A DNA stretch of 64,000 bases from Catenulispora sp. MAP5-51 (GCF_041261205.1 NZ_JBGCCH010000011.1:222489-286488); one strand, 5' to 3'. Shown: positions 12,067 to 21,895, counted from the first letter of the stretch. Made by a program: numbers and translations. The notes: generated by a model from the sequence alone, not told the origin.

Positions 12067-13181
12067 GCGTCCGCACCCTGAGCGAGCGCGAACTCAACCG
12101 CGCCACGCTCGACCGGCAGCTGCTGTTGCGGCGCTCGGAGATGGACGCGGCACAGGCCGTGGAACACCTGGTCGGCCTCCAGACGCAGATCCCGCCGAAC
12201 CACTATGTGGCGCTGTGGTCGCGGTTGACGGACTTCGACCCGCAGGGGTTCTCCCAGCGTTTCCAGGACCGCGAGTTCGTCCGCATCAGCCTCCAGCGCT
12301 CGACGATCCACACCGTGACCGCGCGGGACTGTCTACCCCTGCGCGGACTGCTCCAGCCGGTCCAGGAGCGCAGCCTCAAGGGCGCGTTCGGTAAGCGTCT
12401 GCAGGGCATCGACCTGGCAGAGCTCGCACAGTGCGCACGAGAGTCCGCCGAGCAGGAGCCGTACACGCTCAACGACCTCGGCAAACTCCTGGCCGAGTCC
12501 TATCCCGGGCACGACGTCCAGGCGCTCGCCGCGGCGGCGCGCAACAACCTCGCGCTGGTCCAGGTGACGCCGCGCGGGTTGTGGCAGCAGGGCGGACAGG
12601 CGAAGCACACTACTGCGGAGCACTGGTTGGGAAACGCTAAGGCGGTTCCCGCTATGCAAGCCGAGGAGTTGGTCCTGCGCTATCTCACAGCGTTCGGACC
12701 GGCCTCGGTCATGGACGCCCAGAGCTGGAGCGGGCTCACCGGTCTGCGCGAAGTGTTCGAGAAGCTCCGGGCGGACCTCGTGGTCTTCCAGAGCGAATCC
12801 GGCACCGAACTGTTCGACCTTCCGGACGCGCCACGCCCCGGAGAAGACGTGCCGGCCCCGGCACGGTTCCTCCCGGACTACGACAACGTCTTCATCGGGC
12901 ACAAGGAACGCGGCCGCATCAACGACCCGCGGGTACCCAAGGAGAAGGTCTTCGCGGGCAACACGCCGATCTCCACGTTCACCGTCGACGGATGGATCCG
13001 CGGCGTGTGGAAGGTGGAGACGGACAGGAAGCGCACTACGGGGACCATGAACCTCACCCCTCTGGTGGCGGTCACCAAAGCTCAGCGCGCTGATCTGGAA
13101 TCCGAGGGAGCCGGGTTGCTGGAATTCCTGGTACCCGGGGCGGATCATGATGTGCGATGGATTGAGGACGAGAACGGTTGA
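12063..13181 (+). CDS. Winged-helix DNA-binding protein of the AlkZ/HTH_42 family
   Basis: A 372-residue protein whose opening (ELNRATLDRQLLLRR, then AVEHLVGLQTQIPPNHYVALWSR, with a QxQ-like LQTQ motif) is typical of the HTH_42 family. Members include AlkZ, a DNA glycosylase that unhooks interstrand crosslinks, and many uncharacterised actinobacterial paralogues. Three winged-helix modules are expected. The LQTQ segment corresponds to the catalytic QxQ region of AlkZ, so glycosylase activity is plausible but unproven. The 4-bp overlap with the upstream oxidoreductase gene shows translational coupling. Confidence 0.85.
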   Translation: MSVRTLSERELNRATLDRQLLLRRSEMDAAQAVEHLVGLQTQIPPNHYVALWSRLTDFDPQGFSQRFQDREFVRISLQRSTIHTVTARDCLPLRGLLQPVQERSLKGAFGKRLQGIDLAELAQCARESAEQEPYTLNDLGKLLAESYPGHDVQALAAAARNNLALVQVTPRGLWQQGGQAKHTTAEHWLGNAKAVPAMQAEELVLRYLTAFGPASVMDAQSWSGLTGLREVFEKLRADLVVFQSESGTELFDLPDAPRPGEDVPAPARFLPDYDNVFIGHKERGRINDPRVPKEKVFAGNTPISTFTVDGWIRGVWKVETDRKRTTGTMNLTPLVAVTKAQRADLESEGAGLLEFLVPGADHDVRWIEDENG

Positions 13182-13186
13182 ACCTT

Positions 13187-13909
13187 ATGAGAACGCGTAC
13201 AGCGCTGTGCGCCGCGGCAGCCTCGGCTGTGCTGCTGCTCGCCGTGGCCGGCTGCGGCGGTTCGTCGGGGCCGAGCGCGGCGCTGGCGGCGGCGACGTCC
13301 GGCGCTGATACAGGCGGCGTGCCCGGAGCGCCGTCCGCTCCCGCGTCGGCCGCGTCGACGCCCTCACAGCCGTCGACACCGCCTCCGGCCTCCAGCACCC
13401 CCAGCGTCGATCCGGGGACGCTGCCGCAGACCAAGACCATGCCCACGGACACCGACCCGCAGTTCACCGCCGGCGTCAACGCCCTGTGGCAGGGCATCGT
13501 GGACGACAACCCGCAGGAGGCCATGCCGTTCTTCTTCCCGAAGAGCGCCTACCTCCAGGTGAAGGCCCTGTCCAACCCCGGGGCGGACTATGAGAACCGG
13601 CTCATCGGGTTCTACAAGCTCGACATCCACGCCGCGCACCGGCTGCTCGGCTCCGACGCCAAGGACGCGAAGCTGGTCGGGGTGAGCGTTCCGGCCCGGG
13701 CCGCGGAGTGGATCCTGCCGGGCCAGGAGCAGAACAAACTGTCGTACTACCGCGTCTACGGATCGCGGCTGACCTACACCGAGGGCGGCAAGACCAAGTC
13801 CTTCGGGCTGTTCTCGCTGATCTCCTGGCGCGGGCAGTGGTACGTCGTGCACTTCGGCCCGAACCCGCGGCCCAAGCCGATCGGGGTCGTCTACCAGCCG
13901 CGCGGCTGA
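13187..13909 (+). CDS. Putative lipoprotein
   Basis: A 240-residue exported protein. A hydrophobic stretch ends in the lipobox LAVAGC (Cys about residue 22), so lipid anchoring at the outer face of the membrane is likely. A Pro/Ser/Ala-rich spacer follows (about residues 30-85), then a folded domain with a NALWQGIVDDNPQEAMPFFF helix and a C-terminal WRGQWYVVHFG strand. No known domain is assigned with confidence. The ATG at 13187 is preferred; a TTG at 13178 overlapping the previous stop is the alternative. It lies directly downstream of the AlkZ-like gene in the same direction. Confidence 0.78.
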   Translation: MRTRTALCAAAASAVLLLAVAGCGGSSGPSAALAAATSGADTGGVPGAPSAPASAASTPSQPSTPPPASSTPSVDPGTLPQTKTMPTDTDPQFTAGVNALWQGIVDDNPQEAMPFFFPKSAYLQVKALSNPGADYENRLIGFYKLDIHAAHRLLGSDAKDAKLVGVSVPARAAEWILPGQEQNKLSYYRVYGSRLTYTEGGKTKSFGLFSLISWRGQWYVVHFGPNPRPKPIGVVYQPRG

Positions 13910-14021
13910 CGAACAGCAGACCTGGGATGTATACGGCCGGTGACCATCCCTTGACGCTCATCTGACACCCGAGCCACGCCCTCAACAGGCGCCGCGACGG
14001 CGCCTGTGACAGCTTTGAGGA

Positions 14022-17000
14022 ATGCGATCACCGTCGCTGCTGTCGGGCTGGCCAGGGCGCGAACGGCGCCTGCTCGGCATCCTGGCCGCCGCGCTCGTGG
14101 TGATCCTGGCTGTGTTCTTCCCCTCCCACGGCACCCTGCGCGATGTGGCGTGGTTCGCCATCGCCGGATGGACCACCGCGGCGATGGCGGTCGGGATCCG
14201 GGCCAACCGGCCGCCCTACGCGCACGCCTGGTACCTGCTGGCCCTGGCCGCCGGGCTGCTGACGGCCTCCAACCACACGGACTTCGCCTACGCGCGCCAC
14301 ACCCTGCCGAACTTCGCGGACTGGCTCGGGCTGCTCGGCTACCCGCTGGCGCTGATCGGCCTGCGGCTGGTGATGAAGCACCGGCTGGTCGGCCGGGACT
14401 CGGCCGGGACCCTGGACGCGCTGATCGTGGTGTTCGCCGCGGCCTACGCGGCGTGGGTCTACCTGATCGTGCCGTACTACCAGGACAACGGAGAGCCCTG
14501 GGACTACCGGCTGATCGCCATCCTGGACCCGCTCGGCGACCTGCTGCTGCTGGGCATGCTGCTGCGGCTGCTCATCTCCTCCGGGCCGCGCAGCGCGGCG
14601 CTGTGGCTGCTCAGTGTCGGCGCCCTGTTCCAGACCGGGGCCGACCTCGTAGAGTCCTCGCTGCGCCTGAACTCCGCCAACTGGTTCAACTCCCACGCCG
14701 GCAATGTGGTGCTGGAGCTCTCCTGGCTGATGTTCGCGGCGCTGTGGGTGGCCGCGGCGATCGTGCCCTCGGCGCACGACCTGACCAGACCGGTGCGGGA
14801 GACGGCCCGCGACGCGCTGCCGACCGCCTGGTCCCGGCCGCCCCGGATCGCCCCGCTGGTGCTTGCCGCGCTGGTGACGCCGACCATCAACGCCGTGGAA
14901 CTGGCCGAGGGCGACCTGCCGACCGGCTGGGCCGGGCCGGTGATCGGGCTCGGGGTGTACCTGATGATCCTGGCGCGGGTCGCGGTGATGGTGCGCTCGC
15001 ACCGGCAGGCGCTGGCGCGGGAGTCGATCCTGCTGACGGCCAGCGAGGGACTGGGCGTGGCCTCCGGGCGCGGGCAGGTGGCCGGGGCGCTGGCCGAGGG
15101 CGCGGCCGGGCTGTTCGCCGGGCGCAAGGCGGAGCACAAGGTGCTGGTGGCCGTGGACGGCACCGAGGGGGTGCGGGTGGCCGTCACCGGCGGCGTGAAC
15201 GGCGGCTCCGGGTTCGGGCGGACCCACCCTCCGGCCGCGCTGCCGGATCCCGATTCCGCGCAGTGGCGCACGATGCTGAGCACGCTCTGCTCGGCCGCCG
15301 CCGTCCTCGCGGCGGCCGAGGACGAGCCGTACAGCGCCGTGACCTCCGGCGGGCTGAAGCGGCGCGAGCACTTCCACCCGGCAAACGTCATGCACACCGC
15401 CGACCTGCCGCCGCCGATGGCCAAGCGGCTGGGACCGCAGGTGCACACCAGCGTGGTGGCGCTGGACGGCACGGCCGGCGTGCTGGTCGTCGCGGCGGCT
15501 GAGGAGGACCTGGCGGTGCTCGGCGGGGCGCTGGAGATCCTGACCCGGCAGGCGTCCGCGGCGCTGGAGCGGATCGGGCTGAGCCAGGAGATCACCCGCC
15601 GGGACAGCGAGGCGTACTTCAGGGCGCTGGTGCAGAACACCTCGGACGCGATCCTGATCGTCGACACCGGGCTGGTGGTCCGCTACGCCTCGCCGTCCTC
15701 GACCCGGCTGTTCGGCGACCTGCCGCTGCGCGACCGGCCGCTGGGCGACGTGGTCGGCAAGGTCTACGCCGCCGAGGTCGCGGTGCGGGTCGGGGATCCG
15801 ACGCCGCAGCCGCCGGTGAGCCGGGACTGGGAGATCGCGATCCCCGGCGGGGACCCGCACGAGGTCGAGGCGACCATCGCCGACCTGCGCGCCGAGCCGA
15901 CGGTCGGCGGCTTCGTGCTGTCGCTGCACGACGTGACCACCGCGCGCGGGCTGGCGCGCACGCTGCAGCGGCACGCCTACCGCGACCCGCTCACCGACCT
16001 GCCGAACCGGCTGGCGTTCCTGCGCGGGCTGGAGGACGCGGTGGAGCTGGCCTCGCCGGCGGTGACGGTGAGCGTGATGCTGATGGACCTGGACCGGTTC
16101 CGGGAGATCAACGACTTCCACGGCCGCGAGGCCGGGGACGAGGTGCTGCGGGACACCGCCGAGCGGATCAAGTCCCGGCTCGGGCCCGGCGACGTGCTGG
16201 CGCGCACCGGCGGCGACGAGTTCGCGGTGCTGGCCGTCCGGCGCGCCGACGAGGCCCCGATGCTGCCGGTCGGGATGCCCGGCGAGGACAAGCCCTTCTA
16301 CGTCGGGCCGATCGCCGTCACCACCTCCGGCGCCCTGGCCTCCTGCACGGCCGGGGCCAGCGGCGCCTCGCTGCTGGCCGACGCCGAGATGACCCTGCAC
16401 GCCGCGCGCGGCGCCGGGCCCAACACCTGGCGCGAGTACGACCCGCGGCTGCGGGCCGACCTGGCGCGCAGCGCGGCCCGCCGCTCGGGACTGGACCGGG
16501 CCCTGGCCGAGGGCTCCTTCGAGCTCTACTACCAGCCGATCGTCTGGCTCGACGACGGCGACATCGGCGGCTTCGAGGCCCTGGTCCGCTGGCCGCAGCC
16601 GGACGGCACGATCATCCCGCCGGACGAGTTCATCCCGCTGGCCGAGGCCACCGGCCAGATCCTGCCGCTGGGCCGCTGGATCCTGCGCACCGCCACCGAG
16701 CAGGCGGCGCGCTGGAACATCACCCGCCTGGCCCAGGGCGTGGCCCCGGTGAAGATCTCGGTGAACGTCTCGGCGCACCAGCTGCGCGACCCGGGCTTCC
16801 CCGACGAGGTCGGCAAGGCCCTCACCGACGCCGGCCTGGACCCGGCGTTCCTGATGGTGGAGGCCACGGAGAGCTCGCTGATCGACCGCGCCGGCACCGC
16901 CCTGGCCAACCTCAGGACCCTGACCCGGCGCGGCGTGGGCGTCTCCCTGGACGACTTCGGCACCGGCTACTCCTCGCTGTCCTACCTGCGGGACCTGCCG

Positions 17001-17381
17001 GTCAGCGCCCTGAAGATCGACAAGGCCTTCGTCGACGGCGTCCCCGACGAGCCGCGGCAGACCGCCCTGGTGAAGGGCATCATCGGCATCGCCAAGTCGC
17101 TGGCGCTGATGGTGGTCGCCGAGGGCGTGGAGACGGCGCAGCAACGCCGGGCCCTGGCCCGCATGGGCGCCGACCTGGGACAGGGGTACCTGTACGCGCG
17201 GCCGATGCGGGTCCGCCAGGCCACGGAGCTGATGCGCGCCGGACGCGTGAAGCTGCCGCGCGATGAAGGCGAGGAGGCGGACGAGGACGAGTTCGACGAC
17301 GCGGGTGACGGGGCCGACGGGGCCGACGGGGCCGACGAGGGCGAGTCCGAGTCCGAGGACCGGAACGGGGTGGGCTGGTGA
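14022..17381 (+). CDS. Membrane-anchored GAF-PAS-GGDEF-EAL cyclic-di-GMP protein
   Basis: An 1119-residue signalling protein. Residues about 15-330 hold roughly eight to ten hydrophobic segments forming a membrane sensor. A GAF-like region (about 335-520) and a PAS domain (about 530-640) follow. Next come the GGDEF domain with intact GGDEF at 730-734 and the EAL domain with EAL at 852-854, plus DDFGTGYSSLSYL, KIDKAF and VVAEGVET. Both catalytic signatures look complete, so the protein could make and degrade c-di-GMP. No RxxD inhibitory site is present at the usual place before GGDEF. The acidic C-terminal tail is low complexity. The stop overlaps the start of a second cyclase gene. Confidence 0.93.
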   Translation: MRSPSLLSGWPGRERRLLGILAAALVVILAVFFPSHGTLRDVAWFAIAGWTTAAMAVGIRANRPPYAHAWYLLALAAGLLTASNHTDFAYARHTLPNFADWLGLLGYPLALIGLRLVMKHRLVGRDSAGTLDALIVVFAAAYAAWVYLIVPYYQDNGEPWDYRLIAILDPLGDLLLLGMLLRLLISSGPRSAALWLLSVGALFQTGADLVESSLRLNSANWFNSHAGNVVLELSWLMFAALWVAAAIVPSAHDLTRPVRETARDALPTAWSRPPRIAPLVLAALVTPTINAVELAEGDLPTGWAGPVIGLGVYLMILARVAVMVRSHRQALARESILLTASEGLGVASGRGQVAGALAEGAAGLFAGRKAEHKVLVAVDGTEGVRVAVTGGVNGGSGFGRTHPPAALPDPDSAQWRTMLSTLCSAAAVLAAAEDEPYSAVTSGGLKRREHFHPANVMHTADLPPPMAKRLGPQVHTSVVALDGTAGVLVVAAAEEDLAVLGGALEILTRQASAALERIGLSQEITRRDSEAYFRALVQNTSDAILIVDTGLVVRYASPSSTRLFGDLPLRDRPLGDVVGKVYAAEVAVRVGDPTPQPPVSRDWEIAIPGGDPHEVEATIADLRAEPTVGGFVLSLHDVTTARGLARTLQRHAYRDPLTDLPNRLAFLRGLEDAVELASPAVTVSVMLMDLDRFREINDFHGREAGDEVLRDTAERIKSRLGPGDVLARTGGDEFAVLAVRRADEAPMLPVGMPGEDKPFYVGPIAVTTSGALASCTAGASGASLLADAEMTLHAARGAGPNTWREYDPRLRADLARSAARRSGLDRALAEGSFELYYQPIVWLDDGDIGGFEALVRWPQPDGTIIPPDEFIPLAEATGQILPLGRWILRTATEQAARWNITRLAQGVAPVKISVNVSAHQLRDPGFPDEVGKALTDAGLDPAFLMVEATESSLIDRAGTALANLRTLTRRGVGVSLDDFGTGYSSLSYLRDLPVSALKIDKAFVDGVPDEPRQTALVKGIIGIAKSLALMVVAEGVETAQQRRALARMGADLGQGYLYARPMRVRQATELMRAGRVKLPRDEGEEADEDEFDDAGDGADGADGADEGESESEDRNGVGW

Positions 17382-18691
17382 GCGGCGCGGGGCCGAGGAA
17401 GCCCGAGGACGGGGCCGGGGACGGCGTGGGTTCGCGGTCCCGAGCCCCCGGGCGCGCGGCGGAGCAGCAGTCTGAAGACTCGCACGTCTCGCCCGACTCG
17501 CCGAAGTACCCATCCGCACCGCGCCTCATAGCCCCCGCGCAGCCGCCGCAGCTGGCCGCATCGAACCGCTTCCCCAAGGACCCCTCCTCCCCCGCGATCC
17601 GCCATCGCCGCTTACGGCGTCCGCACCCGCGGCACCTGTCCGTGACCTCCGTCTGGGAGCACAGCGAGGTGGAGCACCGGCGCTTCGCCACTCGCTTCGC
17701 CGGGCAGCTGCTGCTCATCGGTGCCGGGCTCGGTGCGTTCCTGACGCTCGTGCTCGGGGTGCAGGGCGGCATCTTCTCCGCCGGGTGGGTCGTGTTCCTC
17801 GGCGCGTGCGCCATCGCGGCCGTGTGGGGGCTGGTGTTCGTGCTGCTGCCGATACCGGCGCCGGATCCGGTGTTGCGGGCGACACCCGCGGCGGCGGCGC
17901 TGCTGATCACGGTCACGCTCGCGTCGAACCACAGCAACGCCGCCGACGGCATGCTGCTGCTCGTGTGGCCGTTGTTGTTCGCCGCGTATCTGCTGCCGCG
18001 GCGGACCGCTTACTGGACGCTGGCCATCGTCGTCGGGTGCCTCACGGTCATCCTGGCCGAGGGGTCCGGGCCGGGACGGTTCGAGGCCTGGGTGGAGACC
18101 GCCACCTCGCTGGCGCTCACGCTGGTGGTGATCCTGCGGGTGCGGGGGCAGGCCGACCGGCTCAAGGCGGCGCTGGCCGAGCAGGCCAGCACCGATCCGC
18201 TGACCGGGCTGAGCAACCGGCGGGCGTTCGACGCGGCGTTGGAGCGCGAGGTCGCGCGGCAGCGGCGGACGCGCGCGCCGTTGTCGCTGCTGGCGGTGGA
18301 CGTCGACCACTTCAAGAAGATCAACGACACCTGGGGGCACGCCGCCGGCGACGACACCCTGGCCGCGCTCGGCGACCTGCTCCCACGCCTGGTGCGGGCC
18401 AGCGACACCGTCAGCCGGGTCGGCGGCGAGGAGTTCGGCGTGCTGCTCCCCGACTGCACAGCGCCGCAGGCCAGGGCGCGCGCCGACGCCCTGCGCGCCG
18501 AGGTCTGGGCCGCCTCGCGCGGCTGGACGCATCCGGTGACCGTCAGCGTGGGCGTGGCCACCGTGCCGGACTCCGCCGAGGCGCTGGACGACCTCGTCGT
18601 CGCCGCCGACATGGCGCTGTACGCGGCCAAGGAGTCCGGCCGGGACCGGGTGCGGGTGGCGCCGAAGCGGCGGCGGGAGGACGTGCCCTGA
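17378..18691 (+). CDS. Membrane diguanylate cyclase (GGEEF) with I-site
   Basis: A 437-residue protein. The first 90 or so residues are a disordered, Pro/Arg-rich segment. About six transmembrane helices follow (about 105-260), then a GGDEF-class domain opening with DPLTGLSNRRAF. The active-site loop is GGEEF at residues 349-353. RASD at 340-343 lies exactly five residues upstream and fits the RxxD product-inhibition site. It should synthesise c-di-GMP from two GTP. Its GTG start overlaps the upstream GGDEF-EAL gene by 4 bp (GTGA). The disordered N-terminus means a start further downstream is possible. Confidence 0.92.
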   Translation: MSGAGPRKPEDGAGDGVGSRSRAPGRAAEQQSEDSHVSPDSPKYPSAPRLIAPAQPPQLAASNRFPKDPSSPAIRHRRLRRPHPRHLSVTSVWEHSEVEHRRFATRFAGQLLLIGAGLGAFLTLVLGVQGGIFSAGWVVFLGACAIAAVWGLVFVLLPIPAPDPVLRATPAAAALLITVTLASNHSNAADGMLLLVWPLLFAAYLLPRRTAYWTLAIVVGCLTVILAEGSGPGRFEAWVETATSLALTLVVILRVRGQADRLKAALAEQASTDPLTGLSNRRAFDAALEREVARQRRTRAPLSLLAVDVDHFKKINDTWGHAAGDDTLAALGDLLPRLVRASDTVSRVGGEEFGVLLPDCTAPQARARADALRAEVWAASRGWTHPVTVSVGVATVPDSAEALDDLVVAADMALYAAKESGRDRVRVAPKRRREDVP

Positions 18692-18692
18692 G

Positions 18693-19064
18693 TCAGGCCG
18701 CCTCCGGCTCGCGCCGGATCAGGCAGTAGATCCCGCCCCCGGGATCCCGCATCACGAGCCAGTTCGGACCCTCGCGGACGAACTCCGCGCCGAGCGACTC
18801 GTGCCATTCCCGCTCGGCGTCGGCGTCGGAGCTGCTCACGTCCAGGTGCGCCGACGTCGGCCGCTCCTCGCCGACCCGCTGGAACAGCACGTCCAGCGGG
18901 AACCCGGCCGGCCGCTCCAGCCAGCTGTACTCCTCGAACCGGCTGCTCGGCACGACCGGCAGTCCGCTCAGGCCGCTCCAGAACGCGACCTCGGTGTCGT
19001 GCGCGGACGGCGCGATGTCGACGCACACCTGGTCCAGACGACTGCGCCGGCCCGCGCCGGACAC
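18693..19064 (-). CDS. VOC (glyoxalase-fold) domain protein, remnant of a two-domain gene
   Basis: A 123-residue single VOC domain: SRLDQVCVDI opening strand, AFWSGLSGLPV helix, SAHLDVSSSDADAE metal-strand region and MRDPGGGIYCLI closing strand. VOC proteins include glyoxalases and resistance proteins; the substrate is unknown. The GTG at 19064 is the first start in this frame. Upstream of it the same frame still reads as protein (LCVTDWHGARRAADPF), which looks like the end of a preceding VOC domain. It is therefore probably the second half of a once longer gene whose start is now out of frame. Confidence 0.6.
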   Translation of the reverse strand: MSGAGRRSRLDQVCVDIAPSAHDTEVAFWSGLSGLPVVPSSRFEEYSWLERPAGFPLDVLFQRVGEERPTSAHLDVSSSDADAEREWHESLGAEFVREGPNWLVMRDPGGGIYCLIRREPEAA

Positions 19065-19105
19065 GAACGGATCCGCCGCGCGCCGCGCCCCGTGCCAGTC
19101 GGTGA

Positions 19106-19210
19106 CGCAGAGGCGGACAGCGTGCTGCCCGTGACCGTGGTCCAGAACCGCGCGCTGTCCTCGAACGCGTGCTCCGGACGGTCAATGAACAACCAAGCCC
19201 ACTTCAGCAT
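19106..19210 (-). pseudogene. N-terminal remnant of the same two-domain VOC gene, out of frame
   Basis: Starting at the ATG at 19210, 35 residues (MLKWAWLFIDRPEHAFEDSA, then RFWTTVTGSTLSAS) match the normal beginning of two-domain VOC proteins as I know them. The frame then turns into Arg/Ser-rich nonsense, while the end of the first domain (CVTDWHG) appears in another frame immediately afterwards. An internal deletion of most of domain 1 with a frameshift explains this. Confidence 0.55.
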
Positions 19211-19258
19211 GCCACCAGGCTATTCCCAACCCCCGACGGGGCCCCGTAATCTGCCGCG

Positions 19259-21895
19259 ATGCGGACCGACGACGATCCCCAGGAACCGACCGGCCCCGAG
19301 GCCGAGGCCGAGCTTGAACCAGAGCTCGAAGCCGAGGCAGAGGCAGAGCCCGAGGCGCCCCCGACCCCGGCCCCGACGCCCACTCCGGCCCCGCGCCCGC
19401 GACGCCGCTTCAGAAAGCTCAAGATCACCTCCGCGGTCCTCGCCGGTCTGCTCGTGGTCCTGGTCGGCGCCGGCACCTGGTGGGTGAACACCTCGCTGCA
19501 CGCCTCCTATCCGCAGACCAAGGGCACCCTGCACGTCGCCGGCCTGTCGGCGAGCGTCGAAGTGGACCGCGACGCCCAAGGCGTCCCGCAGCTCTACGCC
19601 TCGACCACGCACGACCTGTTCTTCGCCCAGGGCTACGTCCAGGCCCAGGACCGCTTCTGGCAGATGGACGTCTACCGCCACGTCACCGCCGGCCGCCTGT
19701 CCGAGATGTTCGGCTCCGGCCAGGTCGACACCGACAAGTTCATCCGCACCATGGGCTGGCGCGACGTCGCCCAGCAGGAGTACGACGGCCTGAGCGCGCA
19801 GACGAAGGCGTACCTGAACGCCTACTGCGATGGCGTGAACGCGTATTTGAAGGATCACAAGGGTTCCCAAGCGTCGGTGGAGTACGCGGTCCTCGGCCTG
19901 CAAACCGACTACACCCCCTACACCTGGACGCCGGTGGACTCGCTGTCCTGGCTCAAGGCCCTGGCCTGGGACCTGCGCGACAACATGCAGTCCGAGATCG
20001 ACCGGGCCCTGTCCTCGCAAACCGTGGCCAAGAACCAGGTGGACCAGCTGTTCCCGCCCTATCCGGCCTCGCATCCGGTGATCGTGCATCAGGGTGCTGT
20101 CGTGAACGGCGCCTTCGACCAGAACGCCTCGCCCACCTCCGACGTCCCGCTGTCCGGGGCGGCGCTCCCGGCATCGGCGGCCAGTGCGCTGGCGAACCTC
20201 TCGCACACCGTCTCCGCCCTCCCGGCCTATCTACAGCCGACCGTCGAGGGCGTCGGTTCCAACTCCTGGGTGGTCTCCGGCGATCTGACCGCGACCGGCA
20301 AACCCTTGCTGGCCAACGACCCGCACCTGGCCCCGCAGCTGCCCTCGATCTGGTATCAGATGGGTCTGCACTGCACGACCGTGGACGCGGCCTGCCCCTA
20401 CGACGTCACCGGGTTCACCATGCCCGGCACCCCCGGCGTGGTGATCGGCCACACCCCGACCGTGGCCTGGGGCTTCACCAACGGCACCGAGGACGTCAGC
20501 GACCTGGTCCTGGAGAAGGTCAGCGGCAGCACCTACGAGTACGACGGCCACCAGGTCCCGTTGACGGTCAAGCAGGAGACCATCAAGGTCGCCGGCGGCA
20601 AGTCCGTCCCGATCACCGTCCGCACCACGAACCAGGGCCCGCTGGTCTCCGACGCCGACAAGGACATCGCCAGCGCCGGCAACGGATACGCCGTGGCGTT
20701 GCGCTGGACGGCGCTGACCCCCGGGCACACCGCCGACGCGCTGTTCGCCCTGGACCGCGCGACCGACTGGGCCTCGTTCCGGGCCGCGGCAGCGGACTTC
20801 GCCGTGCCGTCGCAGAACATGATCTACGCCGACACCTCCGGCAACATCGGCTACCAGACCCCGGGCCGGATCCCGATCCGGAAGAACGGCGACGGCCGCT
20901 GGCCGGTGCCCGGCTGGACCGACCAGTACGAGTGGACCGGCTACGTCCCCTTCGACCAGCTGCCGCACGAGCTGAACCCGGCCGACGGCTTCGTGGCCAC
21001 CGCCAACAACCCGATCATCGGGCCGGAGTATCCGTATCTGCTCTCGGAGGACTTCGACTACGGGTACCGCGCGAACGAGATCACCAAGCGCCTGCAGGCC
21101 GCCACCGCCGACGGCAAGAAGATCGACGCCGCCGGGATGCGCGCCATCCAGTCCGACACCCGCAACGAGTTCGCGTCCGTGCTGGTGCCGTACCTGCAGA
21201 AGCTTCCGGCCTCGTCGAAGAAGCAGACCCAGGCAGCGGTCGCGCTGTTCAACGGCTGGGACTATACGACTCCTGACACGTCGGCCGCCGCGGCGTACTT
21301 CTACGAGGTCTGGAAGTTCATCTGCAAGGACGCCTTCGAGGCCAAGCTGCCCTCCTCGGTGGACGTGGACGGCGGCGACCGCTGGTTCGCGGTAACCACC
21401 GACCTGCTGCCGGAAGCGTCCAGCTTCTGGTGGAACGGGAACCGCGACGCGTTGCTGGCCAAGGCGATGGATCAGGCCTCGGCCGAGCTGACCTCACAAC
21501 AGGGTTCTGATGTGAAGGGCTGGCAGTGGGGCGCGCTGCACAAGCTGACCCCGACCAACCAGACGCTGGGCACCGGCGGGCCGTGGTTCGTCAAGTGGCT
21601 GGTGAACGGCGACCCGGTGCCGGTCTCCGGCGGCTCGTCGGTCGTGGACGCGACCGGCTTCGACATCGCCAAGGACTTCTCGGTCGACGAGCTGCCCTCG
21701 ATGCGGATGGTCGTGGACCTGTCGAATCTGGACGCCTCGACCTGGGTGAACCTCACCGGCGCCTCCGGCCACGTCGACGATCCGAACTACCTGGACCAGC
21801 TGCCGCTGTGGCGCACCTTCCAGACGCTGCCGTGGCCGTACTCCAGGCCCGCGGTCCTGGCGGCCGCCAAGGACAAGCTCACGCTGGCGCCGTAG
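19259..21895 (+). CDS. Penicillin acylase family protein (Ntn hydrolase)
   Basis: An 878-residue member of the penicillin amidase family. An acidic, Glu/Pro-rich cytoplasmic N-terminus precedes a single membrane helix (about residues 52-72). The alpha part follows with DRDAQGVPQLYA and FAQGYVQAQDRFWQMD. The expected autocatalytic cleavage site and N-terminal nucleophile is Ser334 in GVGSNSWVVSG, then LANDPHL and the beta part. Family members hydrolyse amide bonds of beta-lactams, acyl-homoserine lactones or similar acyl amides outside the cell; the substrate here is not predictable. It converges with the DUF2332-like gene, overlapping it by 17 bp. Confidence 0.92.
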   Translation: MRTDDDPQEPTGPEAEAELEPELEAEAEAEPEAPPTPAPTPTPAPRPRRRFRKLKITSAVLAGLLVVLVGAGTWWVNTSLHASYPQTKGTLHVAGLSASVEVDRDAQGVPQLYASTTHDLFFAQGYVQAQDRFWQMDVYRHVTAGRLSEMFGSGQVDTDKFIRTMGWRDVAQQEYDGLSAQTKAYLNAYCDGVNAYLKDHKGSQASVEYAVLGLQTDYTPYTWTPVDSLSWLKALAWDLRDNMQSEIDRALSSQTVAKNQVDQLFPPYPASHPVIVHQGAVVNGAFDQNASPTSDVPLSGAALPASAASALANLSHTVSALPAYLQPTVEGVGSNSWVVSGDLTATGKPLLANDPHLAPQLPSIWYQMGLHCTTVDAACPYDVTGFTMPGTPGVVIGHTPTVAWGFTNGTEDVSDLVLEKVSGSTYEYDGHQVPLTVKQETIKVAGGKSVPITVRTTNQGPLVSDADKDIASAGNGYAVALRWTALTPGHTADALFALDRATDWASFRAAAADFAVPSQNMIYADTSGNIGYQTPGRIPIRKNGDGRWPVPGWTDQYEWTGYVPFDQLPHELNPADGFVATANNPIIGPEYPYLLSEDFDYGYRANEITKRLQAATADGKKIDAAGMRAIQSDTRNEFASVLVPYLQKLPASSKKQTQAAVALFNGWDYTTPDTSAAAAYFYEVWKFICKDAFEAKLPSSVDVDGGDRWFAVTTDLLPEASSFWWNGNRDALLAKAMDQASAELTSQQGSDVKGWQWGALHKLTPTNQTLGTGGPWFVKWLVNGDPVPVSGGSSVVDATGFDIAKDFSVDELPSMRMVVDLSNLDASTWVNLTGASGHVDDPNYLDQLPLWRTFQTLPWPYSRPAVLAAAKDKLTLAP

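Noticed and set aside
13178..13909. TTG start for the lipoprotein overlapping the AlkZ-like gene stop
   Set aside because: The ATG nine bases downstream gives a normal signal peptide; TTG is kept only as an alternative.
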